Source: Terracoccus sp. 273MFTsu3.1
GTDB lineage: Bacteria > Actinomycetota > Actinomycetes > Actinomycetales > Dermatophilaceae
Assembly (NCBI RefSeq): GCF_000383675.1
Contig: NZ_KB911822.1
Location: 124,001 to 188,000, forward strand
Reading direction: 5' to 3'
DNA length: 64,000 bases
The notes beneath the pieces are model-generated. The model saw only the letters and a program-made list of their open reading frames with translations. It was not told the origin of the DNA and made no database searches. This document shows, piece by piece, positions 24,585 through 33,352 of the stretch (positions are counted from its first letter, which is position 1; the number at the start of each line of letters is the position of its first letter). A program made the position numbers and the translations under genes.

Positions 24585-24597
24585 TTACCGTCAGTAA
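24585..24597. promoter_or_regulatory. Short TTAC-N5-GTAA palindrome upstream of the lipase
   Basis: TTACCGTCAGTAA lies 58 bases before the lipase start, an AT-richer spot in a GC-rich gap. Such a site could be bound by a TetR/GntR-type repressor, but it is short and may be chance. Confidence 0.25.
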
Positions 24598-24654
24598 GTT
24601 GCTGGGCAGTGGACGCCACCGACGTCGTCCCGCCGCCCGGAGGAGAACGCCGCC

Positions 24655-25884
24655 ATGCATCGGTCGACCGATCGCCCGTCCCGCACCCGTCGCGCCATCG
24701 GCGTCGTCGTGCTCGCGATCGCCGCGGCGGTCATGTCGCCGGTGACGACAGCCCGGGCGGCCGGCTTCTACGACCCTCCCGCGCCGGTCACGGGAACGCC
24801 CGGCACGGTGCTGAGGGCCGAGCCGATGACCTTCCATCTCGACCCTCTCGAGGCCGTTCCCTCGACCGCGCGCGCCACTCGTGTCATGTACGTCAGCCGA
24901 GACCGCAGCGGTGCCCCGATCGCCGTCACGGGCACGGTCCTCGTGCCGCCGGTCCCGTGGTTCGGTCCGGGCCAGCGACCCCTCATCGGCTACGCCGCCG
25001 GCACCCAGGGCATGGGTGACCAGTGCGCCCCGAGCCGTCAGCTCGCGGCCGGCTCGGAGTACGAAGGTGCCTTCATCTCCGGCCTGCTGACCCGCGGCTA
25101 CGCCGTCGCCATGACCGACTACCAGGGCCTCGGCACCCCCGGCACCCACACCTACATGGTCCGCGAGGCCCAGGCGCACGCCGTGCTCGACATGGTGCGC
25201 GCGGCCCAGCGCCTGCCCGGCACGGGGCTGCCGAGCGCCGGCCCGGTCCTGCTGGCCGGCTACAGCCAGGGCGGTGGTGCGAGTGCCGCAGCCGTGGAGC
25301 TCGCGCCCACCTACGCCCCGGAGCTGAGGCTCGAGGGTGCGGTCACGGGCGCCGTCCCCGCGGAGCTCGGCGCCGTCGCCGACCACCTCGACGGCGGTCT
25401 CTACTCCGCCTTCGCGCTCTACGCCGTCGCCGGCCAGTCCGCCGCCTACGGCCTCGACCTCGACGGCTTCCTCAACGCCCGCGGCGCCTCCGTCATCGCC
25501 GCCGTCACGGGCGAGTGCGTCGGCGAGTCGATCGCGCTGCACGCCTTCACCCGCTCGAGCGCCCTGACGAAGGACGGCCGCACCCTCACCGAGCTCGCCG
25601 CGGCCGAGCCCTTCCGATCGATCGTCGCCGAGCAGCGCATCGGCCGGCTGAAGCCTGCCGTCCCGGTGCTCGTCACGCACTCCGTCCTCGACGACGTTAT
25701 CCCGTATGCCGTCGGGCGCGGTCTCGCGCACGACTGGTGCGCCCGCGGCGCGAACGTCGCCTTCTCCCCGAACATCACCCCGACCCACGTCGGCGGCGCG
25801 GTGCCGTCCTTCGCCAAGCAGTACGCCTTCCTCGAGGCGCGCGTCGCCGGGCTCCCACAGGTCTCCGACTGCTGGTGGCTGTGA
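24655..25884 (+). CDS. Secreted lipase (LIP/triacylglycerol lipase family)
   Basis: A 409-residue alpha/beta hydrolase with a Sec signal peptide (basic start, hydrophobic residues ~16-30, cleavage near TARAA at 35-39). The nucleophile is Ser204 in GYSQGGG; VLDDVIPY near 345 offers the acid and TPTHVGG near 385 the histidine. The overall pattern (GYAAGTQGMGDQCAPS near 104-119, CWWL end) is that of secretory lipases such as fungal LIP and actinobacterial lipases that cleave triacylglycerols or other esters. GGAGGAG precedes the ATG. Three bases separate it from the convergent SDR-TspO gene. Confidence 0.85.
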   Translation: MHRSTDRPSRTRRAIGVVVLAIAAAVMSPVTTARAAGFYDPPAPVTGTPGTVLRAEPMTFHLDPLEAVPSTARATRVMYVSRDRSGAPIAVTGTVLVPPVPWFGPGQRPLIGYAAGTQGMGDQCAPSRQLAAGSEYEGAFISGLLTRGYAVAMTDYQGLGTPGTHTYMVREAQAHAVLDMVRAAQRLPGTGLPSAGPVLLAGYSQGGGASAAAVELAPTYAPELRLEGAVTGAVPAELGAVADHLDGGLYSAFALYAVAGQSAAYGLDLDGFLNARGASVIAAVTGECVGESIALHAFTRSSALTKDGRTLTELAAAEPFRSIVAEQRIGRLKPAVPVLVTHSVLDDVIPYAVGRGLAHDWCARGANVAFSPNITPTHVGGAVPSFAKQYAFLEARVAGLPQVSDCWWL

Positions 25885-25887
25885 CCG

Positions 25888-27315
25888 TCAGCGGTTGCGG
25901 CGCGCGATCGCGGTCGAGAGGGCGGTCGCGAAACCGCACCACACGGCATACGGCGACAGGGCGATCCCGGCCCCCTTGCTGACGGTGCCGGCGCGCCGGG
26001 CGAGGTCCGCCGAGCTCGCCGTGAGCAGGGCCGCCTCCGCGGCGGCCACCCACGGCTTGCGCACGCGCCAGAAGAGCACGCTCCACGCCGTGTTGAGGGC
26101 GAGGTTGGTCCCGAAGGCCTTGAGGTAGGCGTTGCGTCCCTCCGTGTCACCGGCCTTGTCGTACGCGTTGAGCGCCGTCGCGGACGTCGCCGCGATGTCG
26201 GCGTAGAGCGCGGTCCACACCACCGGGAAGGCGAGCGTCGGCGGCTGCCAGTCCGGCAGGTCGAGAGAGCGGTACCAGCGTGAGTCGGGCTGCGTCACAA
26301 GCGAACCCGCAACAGCGCTCGCGACCGTCGCAGCGCTCGTCAGCGCGAGGTTGCGCATGGCCGTGTCGGGCTTCGCGGTGCGCATCGCCGACTTCACGGC
26401 GGTGTCGAAGTCGATGTAGCCACCGGGGACGTCGACGTGGTCCCGGATGTCGTCCTCCTTGGCGACGACCTCGTGGACGAGGCTGCCGACGAGCGGCTTG
26501 GCCAGCCCCGCCGAGATCGGGGTGACGAGCCCGACCCAGTGGCTCGCGAGTCGCGGCGTCAGCACCGGCACGGTCACGACGACCGGGCGGCGCCGGCCCG
26601 TCGCGTCGGAGAATCGGCCGATCATCTCGCGGTAGGTCAGCACCTCGGGTCCCCCGATGTCGAAGGTGCGGTTGACCTCCGGCGGCAGGTCGCCCGCGCC
26701 GACGAGCAGCGTCACGACGTCGTCGATGGCGATCGGCTGGATCTTGTTGTCGAGCCACTTCGGCGCGACCATCGCCGGCAGGCGGGTCGTGAGGTAGCGC
26801 AGCATGTCGAACGACGCCGACCCGTCACCGAGCACGACGGCGGCCTGGAGCACCGCGGTCGGCACGCCCGAGTCGAGCAGGATGCGGCCGACCTCGACGC
26901 GCGAGGCGAGGTGCGGCGAGAGCACCTCGTCGTCGGGGTGCAGACCGCCGAGGTAGACGATGCGCGAGACGCCGGCCTCCTTCGCAGCCTCCGAGAAGTG
27001 CGTCGCCGCCTCCCGGTCGCGCTCGGCGAAGTCGGGCTTGTCGTCCATCGAGTGCACGAGGTACCACGCCGCGTCGACGTCCTCGAGCGCGCGGCGCATG
27101 TCGTCGGCCGACGCGACGTCGCCCTCGGCAACCTCGACCCGGTCGACCCAGGGCTTGTCGTCCATCGAGGCGCGGCGGCGGGTCAGCACCCGCACCGTCC
27201 AGCCCTCGTCGAGCAGCCGCGGCACGACCTGCCCGCCGACGTACCCGGAGGCGCCCGTGACGAGGGCGCGGCGCGGAGTGTCGTCGGTCGTGGTGGCGTT
27301 CGGGGCAGGGTTCAT
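25888..27315 (-). CDS. Fusion of an NAD(P)-binding SDR domain with a TspO/MBR membrane domain
   Basis: A 475-residue protein. Residues about 15-315 are an atypical short-chain dehydrogenase/NmrA-like Rossmann domain with GASGYVGG at 21-28 for the dinucleotide, and an internal CDS frame with no break. Residues about 325-475 are a five-helix TspO/MBR (tryptophan-rich sensory protein) domain: WYRSLDLPDWQPP at 347-359, AFPVVWTALY at 362-371 and NLALNTAWSVLFWRVRKP. TspO proteins bind porphyrins and in bacteria act in light- and oxidative-stress signalling. The gene is the last of the operon that also encodes photolyase, which fits. It is five bases from the CPBP gene. Confidence 0.9.
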   Translation of the reverse strand: MNPAPNATTTDDTPRRALVTGASGYVGGQVVPRLLDEGWTVRVLTRRRASMDDKPWVDRVEVAEGDVASADDMRRALEDVDAAWYLVHSMDDKPDFAERDREAATHFSEAAKEAGVSRIVYLGGLHPDDEVLSPHLASRVEVGRILLDSGVPTAVLQAAVVLGDGSASFDMLRYLTTRLPAMVAPKWLDNKIQPIAIDDVVTLLVGAGDLPPEVNRTFDIGGPEVLTYREMIGRFSDATGRRRPVVVTVPVLTPRLASHWVGLVTPISAGLAKPLVGSLVHEVVAKEDDIRDHVDVPGGYIDFDTAVKSAMRTAKPDTAMRNLALTSAATVASAVAGSLVTQPDSRWYRSLDLPDWQPPTLAFPVVWTALYADIAATSATALNAYDKAGDTEGRNAYLKAFGTNLALNTAWSVLFWRVRKPWVAAAEAALLTASSADLARRAGTVSKGAGIALSPYAVWCGFATALSTAIARRNR

Positions 27316-27319
27316 GGGG

Positions 27320-28039
27320 TCACCTGGTCAGCTCGAGGGCGGGTGGGAGGAGCAGGAGCATGCCCGTCGACCACACGACGTGCGTGATGATCGGGCCGAG
27401 GAAGCCACCCGTGACCCGGCGCTGCAGGGCGGTCACGAGACCGATGACGGCAGCCGCCAGGACGAGCAGCGGGATGCCGCTGCCGACGGTGGTCAGGGCG
27501 TAGAGCAGGGTCGTCAGGGTCACCTGGTGGCGGGGGAGGGCGGCGTAGAGGGCGCCGCGGAAGTAGAGCTCCTCGACGACACCGTTGACGAAGGTGATGG
27601 CGAGCACCGCCGAGAACGCCCCGAACCGGGCGTGGTCGAGCAGCTGGTCGACCGGCTCGCGGAGCACGGGGATGCGGGCGACGACGAGCGCCCCGACGAG
27701 GAAGAGGACGAGAAGCAGCACGCCGAGCACGAGGGACTGCACGATCGGCCGGGCCGTCTCCCCACGACGGGTGTGCCCCATGCCCGCGTGCAGGGGGCCG
27801 GACAGCAGCGCGCCGACGAGCCACACCGCCGCCAGGGCGAGCGTCGCGACGTAGAAGAGGGGGTCGCCCGGGGTGATCCGCAGCGCCCAGGCCAGCACCG
27901 CGGTGCCCACGACGAAGGTGAGCGCGACGACGACCTGGCGGCGCCGGAAGACGTCGTCGGGGTCGCGGTGGTCGCGCTCCACCTTCTCGATGAGCGCGGC
28001 GTTGACGAACGCACGCAGCTCGGTCACGGGGCCCCGCAT
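27320..28039 (-). CDS. CPBP-family intramembrane metalloprotease (Abi-like)
   Basis: A 239-residue membrane protein with about seven helices. The conserved first motif is VEELYFRG near residues 155-162 (E-E-x-x-x-R) and the later histidine lies in IITHVVWS near 221-228, giving the CPBP/Rce1-type glutamate and histidine set. Such proteases cleave prenylated or membrane proteins; the bacterial roles are mostly unknown. It lies eight bases downstream of the photolyase stop and four before the SDR-TspO start, so it is inside the same leftward operon. Confidence 0.82.
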   Translation of the reverse strand: MRGPVTELRAFVNAALIEKVERDHRDPDDVFRRRQVVVALTFVVGTAVLAWALRITPGDPLFYVATLALAAVWLVGALLSGPLHAGMGHTRRGETARPIVQSLVLGVLLLVLFLVGALVVARIPVLREPVDQLLDHARFGAFSAVLAITFVNGVVEELYFRGALYAALPRHQVTLTTLLYALTTVGSGIPLLVLAAAVIGLVTALQRRVTGGFLGPIITHVVWSTGMLLLLPPALELTR

Positions 28040-28047
28040 CTCGTCTC

Positions 28048-29415
28048 CTAGCCTCGGGCGCGCTCGTAGCGGGCCAGGGTCTCCTTGCGCTCGTCATCAT
28101 GGTCGACGACCCGCTGGGGATACTCGTGCTCGTACCCGTTGTCGTGCTTCCACGGCTCGTGGGCCGCGCCACCCGGCAGGTGCGCGAGCTCCGGAACCCA
28201 GCGCCGGACGTACTCCCCGTCGGGGTCGAACTTCTTCCCCTGCGTCACCGGGTTGAAGACGCGGAAGTAGGGCGAGGCGTCGGTGCCCGTGCCGGCGACC
28301 CACTGCCAGCCGTGGTTGTTCGAGGCGATGTCGCCGTCGATGAGGTGGTCGAGGAAGTGCTGCGCCCCGACCGGCCACCAGACGTGGAGGTCCTTGGTGA
28401 GGAAGCTCGCGGTGATCATCCGGACGCGGTTGTGCATCCATCCCTCCGCGAGCAGCTGGCGCATGCCGGCGTCGACGACGGGGTAGCCGGTGCGCCCCTC
28501 GCGCCACGCGTCGACGAGCCGGTCGGTCTCGGCGCCCGAGTCGTAGGGCAGCTTCGCGAGCTCGGGCCGGAGGTCGTGCCACGCCGAGTCCGGGTGGTGC
28601 CACAGCACGTCGGCGTAGAACTCGCGCCAGATCAGCTCGGTCACGTAGGTGCTCGCGGCCTGCGACCGCCCCGCCGAGTGCGCCGCGATGTCGGCGAGCA
28701 TCGTGCGGGGGTGGATCTCGCCGTACTTGAGGGGCGCCGACAGTCGGCTCGTCGTGTCGAGGTCGGGTCGGTCGCGTTCCTTGTCGTATGCCGTGAGCCC
28801 GTCGTGGAGGAAGCTCTCCCACCGCCTGAGCGCCGCCGCCTCGCCGGCCTCGAGCCGGGACAGGTCGGGCACCTCGGGGAGCGGGTCGCTGCGGACGTCG
28901 TCGCGCAGCCACGGGATCCGCTTGGGGCGTGCGGCAGGAGCCGGCCGCCCGTGCTGGTGCCACGCCTTGGAGAACGGCGTGAAGACCTTGTACGGCGAGC
29001 CCGACTGGTTGACGATGCGACCCGGCCCGACGGCATACGGCGTCCCCGTGGCGACGAGCTCGCGGCCGTCCTCGGCCAGGGCCTTCTCGACGGCCTCGTC
29101 GCGGCGGCGGCCGTAGGGCGTCGTCTCCCGCGAGACGTGCACCTGCGTCGCGCCGACCTCCTCCGCGAGTCGGGTGATGACGTCGACGGGGTCACCGCGC
29201 CGGACGACGAGCGCCCCGCGGGTGTCCTTCGACAGTGACGCGAGGGAGGCGAGCAGTCGCCGGCTGCGGGGCGTGTCGGTCTCGAGCAGGCGCGGGTCGA
29301 GGACGAAGACGGGCAGGACGTGGCTGGCCGCGTCGACAGCCGCGAGCAGCGCCGGGTGGTCGTTCAGCCGCAGGTCGCGGCGGAACCACAGGATCGACGT
29401 CGTCGACGGAGCCAT
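28048..29415 (-). CDS. phrB: Deoxyribodipyrimidine photo-lyase
   Basis: A 455-residue class I photolyase/cryptochrome. The N-terminal antenna Rossmann domain begins SILWFRRDLRLNDHPALLAA; the C-terminal FAD-binding part contains TSRLSAPLKYGEIHPR, WREFYADVLWHHP, WMHNRVRMITASFL and the conserved DIASNNHGWQWVAGTGTD segment and a TQGKKFDPDGEY stretch. It repairs cyclobutane pyrimidine dimers using blue light and FADH. The ATG overlaps the upstream methyltransferase stop as TGATG. Operon context with an FAD oxidoreductase, a CFA-like enzyme, DUF1365 and a B12 photosensor matches the conserved light-response cluster of many bacteria. Confidence 0.95.
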   Translation of the reverse strand: MAPSTTSILWFRRDLRLNDHPALLAAVDAASHVLPVFVLDPRLLETDTPRSRRLLASLASLSKDTRGALVVRRGDPVDVITRLAEEVGATQVHVSRETTPYGRRRDEAVEKALAEDGRELVATGTPYAVGPGRIVNQSGSPYKVFTPFSKAWHQHGRPAPAARPKRIPWLRDDVRSDPLPEVPDLSRLEAGEAAALRRWESFLHDGLTAYDKERDRPDLDTTSRLSAPLKYGEIHPRTMLADIAAHSAGRSQAASTYVTELIWREFYADVLWHHPDSAWHDLRPELAKLPYDSGAETDRLVDAWREGRTGYPVVDAGMRQLLAEGWMHNRVRMITASFLTKDLHVWWPVGAQHFLDHLIDGDIASNNHGWQWVAGTGTDASPYFRVFNPVTQGKKFDPDGEYVRRWVPELAHLPGGAAHEPWKHDNGYEHEYPQRVVDHDDERKETLARYERARG

Positions 29416-30692
29416 CACGAGGCCGCGGCCGCGGCGCCCTCCCGCTCGAAGCGCACCTGGGCCACGTCGAGGTAGCCGGTGGCGAATCCGGCCTCGCAGT
29501 AGGCGAGGTAGAACTCCCACTTGCGGCGGAAGGTCTCGTCGAAGCCGAGGGCGTGCACCTCGGGCCAGCGGGCGAGGAAGGTCTCGCGCCAGCGCCGCAG
29601 TGTCTCGGCGTAGTCGGTGCCGAAGGCCTCGACCGCCGACATGCGCAGCGTCGTCCCTGCGTCGGTCGTCTCGCTCATCGCCTGGAGGCTCGGGATGAGC
29701 CCGCCGGGGAAGATGTGCTTCTGGATCCAGCCGTAGGAGTGCTTCGTCGCCATGAGCCGCTCGTGCGACATGAGGATCGCCTGGACGGCGGCGATGCCGC
29801 CCGGGGCGAGGCGCTCGTCGATGGTGCGGAAGTAGGTCTCCCAGTACTCCTCGCCGACGGCCTCGATCATCTCGACGCTGACGACGGCGTCGTAGACACC
29901 CTCGACCTCGCGGTAGTCCTGGATGCGGATGTCGACGGTGTCGGTGAACCCGGCGTCGGCCACGCGCTGCCGGGCGAGCGCCGCCTGCTCCTTGGAGAGC
30001 GTCACGCTCGTGACCGTGGCACCGCGCCGCGCCGCCTCCAGGGCGAGCGTGCCCCAGCCGGTGCCGATCTCGAGGACACGGCTGTCCTGGCCGACCTTGG
30101 CCATGTCGAGGATCGCGTGGACCTTGCGCAGCTGAGCCTCCTCGAAGGACTGCGTGCGCAGCGGCTGGTCCTCGTCGAAGATCGCCGAGCTGTAGCTCAT
30201 CGTCTCGTCGAGGAAGGTCGCGAAGAGGTCGTTGGACAGGTCGTAGTGCGCCTCGATGTTGCGGCGCGAGCCGAGCAGCGAGTTGTTCTGGATCGTCGGG
30301 ATGCGGCGGTCGACGAAGCCGCGCAGCCGCAGCCACCCCCCGGGGACGGCCGTCGTCATGCGCTCGGCGAAGGGCATGAGCAGCTCGGCGAGGTCGGTGC
30401 CCTCGGCGGCCTTCCAGTCCCCGGCCATGTAGGCCTCGCCGATCCCGATCTTGGGGTGGTGCGCGAGCCGCTCGAAGACCGCGGTCGGGCGCACGATCTC
30501 GAGCCCCGGGCGGTCGGTCCGGCGGGCGCCGCCACCGAGGAGCGAGCCGTCCGGCATGACGACGTCGACCGGGACGCGCTTGGCGACCTGGGCGAGGATG
30601 CTGCGGGCCAGCCGGGCGCGCACGCACAGGACCCGCAGGGTGGGGCGGCGCAGGCACAGTGGCTGGGCCATGGTGGGGGACTGGGCGGTCAT
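29415..30692 (-). CDS. Cyclopropane-fatty-acyl-phospholipid synthase-like methyltransferase
   Basis: A 425-residue SAM-dependent enzyme of CFA-synthase type. The SAM-binding loop is VLEIGTGWG near residues 206-214; YDLSNDLFATFLDETMSYSS spans about 150-169; the catalytic SVEMIEAVGEEYWE segment and a late YCEAGF (Cys-containing) region are also seen. It would transfer a methyl or methylene group to unsaturated acyl chains in membrane lipids. In a light/singlet-oxygen operon relatives contribute to methylated or furan fatty acids that scavenge singlet oxygen, which is known for some proteobacteria and inferred here. Both ends overlap neighbours (ATGA and TGATG). Confidence 0.9.
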   Translation of the reverse strand: MTAQSPTMAQPLCLRRPTLRVLCVRARLARSILAQVAKRVPVDVVMPDGSLLGGGARRTDRPGLEIVRPTAVFERLAHHPKIGIGEAYMAGDWKAAEGTDLAELLMPFAERMTTAVPGGWLRLRGFVDRRIPTIQNNSLLGSRRNIEAHYDLSNDLFATFLDETMSYSSAIFDEDQPLRTQSFEEAQLRKVHAILDMAKVGQDSRVLEIGTGWGTLALEAARRGATVTSVTLSKEQAALARQRVADAGFTDTVDIRIQDYREVEGVYDAVVSVEMIEAVGEEYWETYFRTIDERLAPGGIAAVQAILMSHERLMATKHSYGWIQKHIFPGGLIPSLQAMSETTDAGTTLRMSAVEAFGTDYAETLRRWRETFLARWPEVHALGFDETFRRKWEFYLAYCEAGFATGYLDVAQVRFEREGAAAAAS

Positions 30693-31444
30693 CGGACGGC
30701 CTCCTTGGGGTGTCGGGGGCGGGGCATGACGGGCAGACGGCGCAACCACAGACGTATGCCGTGTACCCGGATGAGGGCGGTCACCCTCTGCGTGACGAGG
30801 CCGTGACGTCGTACGAGGCGGAGCAGCGCACGGGTCGTGGCCGGCTCCGGGGTGCCGCGGGTGACGGCGGTCATGATCCGCTCGCCGTCGCGGTCGAGCG
30901 CCACCGTGACGCTGACGGCACCGGGCTCGAGGACGAGGCGGACGGCATACTCCCCGCGGGTGTCGTTGAAGGGGGAGACGTAGAAGGCCTTGCCGACGGT
31001 CGCGGTGCCGTCGTCGTGGACGTCGAGGAGGTAGGCGTGGCGCTCGCCGTACGTGTTGTGCACCTCGAAGACGACGGCGTGGAGCGAGCCGTCGGGGCGC
31101 AGGCACCAGAAGACCGACAGCGGGTCGAAGGTGTGACCGAGCACCCGCGCGTTGGCGAGCATGAGGACCCGGTCCTCTGCGGCCAGTGACACGCCCCGCG
31201 CCGCCAGGAAGCGCTCGACGTCCCCGCGGATGCCGCCGCCGAGCCGGCCCTCGTCGAGATGGTCCCGCACGTCGAAACGTGCGAGCAGCCTTGCGGGCCA
31301 GGGGAGTCGGGGCAGGTGGTCGACGTCGACGAGCCACTGGTAGTGACCGTACGTGAAGCTGTGGTGGAGCGGGGTGCGGCGCGAGTGGGCCACGGTGCCG
31401 TCGACGAGCGCGGGCACCGCGGGAGGAGTCAGAACGGGCGTCAC
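30689..31444 (-). CDS. DUF1365 family protein
   Basis: A 251-residue protein starting at GTG 31444, which overlaps the stop of the FAD oxidoreductase as GTGA. The sequence follows the family pattern: VAHSRRTPLHHSFTYGHYQW near residues 18-37, then RVLMLANARVLGHTFDPLSV and FWCLRPDGSL, and the FYVSPFNDTRGEY segment. DUF1365 proteins are nearly always found next to an FAD-dependent amine-oxidase-like protein and a CFA-like methyltransferase, as here, and are thought to work with them on lipid modification; the exact reaction is not known. Confidence 0.9.
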   Translation of the reverse strand: MTPVLTPPAVPALVDGTVAHSRRTPLHHSFTYGHYQWLVDVDHLPRLPWPARLLARFDVRDHLDEGRLGGGIRGDVERFLAARGVSLAAEDRVLMLANARVLGHTFDPLSVFWCLRPDGSLHAVVFEVHNTYGERHAYLLDVHDDGTATVGKAFYVSPFNDTRGEYAVRLVLEPGAVSVTVALDRDGERIMTAVTRGTPEPATTRALLRLVRRHGLVTQRVTALIRVHGIRLWLRRLPVMPRPRHPKEAVR

Positions 31445-32736
31445 CAGCGCACCCCGAACGACTCTGCGGCTTCCACGCCGGACCGGCACCCGTCCTCGTG
31501 GAAGCCCCAGCCGAGGTGCGCGCCGGCGAAGGCCAGGCGGTCGCCGCCGCCCTCGCGCAGGCGCGACGCGGCCTCGACGGCCTCGCGCGTGAAGATCGGG
31601 TGGTCGTAGGACATCCGCGCCGTCACGAGCGACTCGTCGATGCTGCCGGCCGGGTTGAGCGTCACGACGTGGTCGTCGGCGTCGGTGATGCCGTGGAGGC
31701 GGTTCATCCAGTAGCTGACGGTCACGTCGGGGGCCGGGGCGTCGCACGCGTGCATGCGGTAGTTCCAGGAGGCCTTGGCCTGGCGCGGCTTCGGCAGGAC
31801 GGACGAGTCGCGGTGCAGCCAGGTCTCGTTGCGGGAGTAGCGGATCGCGGACAGGTCGCGCTTCTCGTCGGGTGTCGCGTCGGCGAGCAGGTCGAGGGCC
31901 TGGTCGGCGTGCGTGGCGATGACGGCGCGGTCGAAGGTGGCCGTGCGGCCGTCACGCACGAGCACGTCGACGCCGTCGTCGTGCCTCGTCACGGCGGTCA
32001 CCGGGCTCTGCCGGCGCACGTCGGGCAGGCGCTCGGCGAGCCGGTCGACGTAGGTCGCCGACCCGCCGGTGACGGTGCGCCAGGTGGGCGACCCCGTCAC
32101 CGTCAGCATCCCGTGGTGGTCGAGGAACCGGAAGAGATGACGCGCCGGGTAGGACGACGCGTCGAGGTCGCCGCAGGACCAGACGCAGGCCACGAGCGGG
32201 ATCGCGAAGTGGCGCACGAAGTAGTCGGAGAAGCCCTGGTCCGTGAGGAACTCGCCCCACGTGGGGTCCTGCGACTCGTCGGCGAGCAGGGCTCGCGCCG
32301 CCGCGTGGAAGCGCGGGACGTCGCGGAGCATCCGGATGAAGCGGGGGTCGGCGAGGCGTCGCTTCTGGGCGAACATCCCCTTGGGACCGCGCCCACCGGC
32401 ATACGACAGGCCGCATCCCTCACACGTGATGCTCATGCTCATCTCGGTGGGCTGGGTCGGCACGTCGAGCTCGCTGAAGAGGCGCAGCAGGTGCGGGTAG
32501 GTCTTCTCGTTGTGCACGATGAAGCCGCTGTCGATGCGCAGGCTGCCGTCACGCCCGGGGACGTCGTGGGTGTGCGCGTGCCCGCCGAGGCGGGTGTCGC
32601 TCTCGAAGAGGGTGACGTCGTGCGTCGCGCTGAGGACGTGGGCGGCGGTCAGGCCGGACACGCCGGCACCGATGACGGCTGCGGTCGGTCGGGTCGACGG
32701 TGTGGTCGTCGGGGTGGGTCGGTTCGGTCGAGTCAC
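31441..32736 (-). CDS. FAD/NAD(P)-binding amine-oxidase-like oxidoreductase
   Basis: A 431-residue flavoprotein starting at GTG 32736 with GGAGG eight bases before it. The dinucleotide motif AAVIGAGVSGLTAAHVLS is near residues 18-35, followed by the DSGFIVHNEKTYPHLLRLF stretch and, near the C-terminus, FAGAHLGWGFHEDGCRSG. This subgroup of NAD(P)-binding oxidoreductases accompanies DUF1365 and CFA-like enzymes in light- or singlet-oxygen-induced operons; a lipid substrate is inferred. First gene of the six-gene leftward operon. Its 157-base upstream gap is shared with the divergent SRPBCC gene and holds the candidate photosensor sites. Confidence 0.9.
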   Translation of the reverse strand: MTRPNRPTPTTTPSTRPTAAVIGAGVSGLTAAHVLSATHDVTLFESDTRLGGHAHTHDVPGRDGSLRIDSGFIVHNEKTYPHLLRLFSELDVPTQPTEMSMSITCEGCGLSYAGGRGPKGMFAQKRRLADPRFIRMLRDVPRFHAAARALLADESQDPTWGEFLTDQGFSDYFVRHFAIPLVACVWSCGDLDASSYPARHLFRFLDHHGMLTVTGSPTWRTVTGGSATYVDRLAERLPDVRRQSPVTAVTRHDDGVDVLVRDGRTATFDRAVIATHADQALDLLADATPDEKRDLSAIRYSRNETWLHRDSSVLPKPRQAKASWNYRMHACDAPAPDVTVSYWMNRLHGITDADDHVVTLNPAGSIDESLVTARMSYDHPIFTREAVEAASRLREGGGDRLAFAGAHLGWGFHEDGCRSGVEAAESFGVRW

Positions 32737-32830
32737 CGAGGCCTCCTGGCTGATGTGGTCCCGTGTGGTTCGGCGCGGAGCCCCGACCGGATGGTTCGAC
32801 GGTTTCGAGTGATGGCGGTCGCGTCGTGCG

Positions 32831-32859
32831 TTGTCCATCCTTCGTCCACACCGTAGAGT
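32831..32859 (+). promoter_or_regulatory. Candidate promoter of the SRPBCC-photosensor genes
   Basis: TTGTCC (32831-32836) and TAGAGT (32854-32859) are separated by 17 bases, a good fit for a vegetative sigma-factor promoter. The start of transcription would fall next to the 11-bp direct repeats at 32862-32883, so a bound regulator would block initiation. Confidence 0.45.
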
Positions 32860-32861
32860 GG

Positions 32862-32883
32862 CTGTTCAAGGTCTGTCAAAGGT
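32862..32883 (+). promoter_or_regulatory. Two 11-bp direct repeats, candidate CarH/LitR operator
   Basis: CTGTTCAAGGT (32862-32872) is immediately followed by CTGTCAAAGGT (32873-32883), 9 of 11 identical and spaced by one helical turn. Known CarH tetramers bind tandem direct repeats at 11-bp spacing, across or beside the promoter of their own gene. The pair lies just upstream of the ATG at 32894. Confidence 0.5.
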
Positions 32884-32893
32884 TGGAGAAGGC

Positions 32894-33349
32894 ATGGAGA
32901 TCGAGCGCAGCGTCACGGTGGCACACCCGGTCGACCGCGTCTTCGCCTACCTCAGCGACTTCACGAACACCACGGAGTGGGACCCCGGGACCGTCCGCAC
33001 CGAGCGCGTCTCGGGCGACGGCGGCCTCGGCACCCGCTACCACAACGTGTCGAAGTTCCTCGGCCGAGAGACCGAGCTCGACTACCTGGTCATCGAGCAC
33101 GTCCCCGACGAACGGTTCGCGCTGAGAGGCGAGAACGCGACGGTCGTCGCCAAGGACACGATGACGTTCGTGCGCACCGTGACCGGCTCGGGAGCGGCCT
33201 CGGGCGAGGGCACGACGGTCACCTACCGGGCGGACTTCGAGTTCAAGGGCATCGCCAAGCTCGCCGCCCCGCTGCTCGCGCCGGCGTTCAAGAAGCTCGG
33301 CGACGAGGCCGAGCAGGGCATGCGAGACGCGTTGAGCAGGCTGGGGTAG
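32894..33349 (+). CDS. SRPBCC (START-like) family protein
   Basis: A 151-residue protein with the helix-grip pattern of polyketide-cyclase/START-like proteins: it begins MEIERSVTVAHPVDRVFAYL, has the TEWDPGTVRTERVSGDG region near residues 26-42 and a long C-terminal helix after GIAKLAAPLLAPAFKKLGDE. These proteins bind hydrophobic molecules in a deep pocket; some help lipid or carotenoid chemistry, but nothing specific is visible. GGAGAAGGC precedes the ATG. It is three bases before the photosensor gene, so the two are co-transcribed, opposite to the photolyase operon. Confidence 0.85.
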   Translation: MEIERSVTVAHPVDRVFAYLSDFTNTTEWDPGTVRTERVSGDGGLGTRYHNVSKFLGRETELDYLVIEHVPDERFALRGENATVVAKDTMTFVRTVTGSGAASGEGTTVTYRADFEFKGIAKLAAPLLAPAFKKLGDEAEQGMRDALSRLG

Positions 33350-33352
33350 CGG

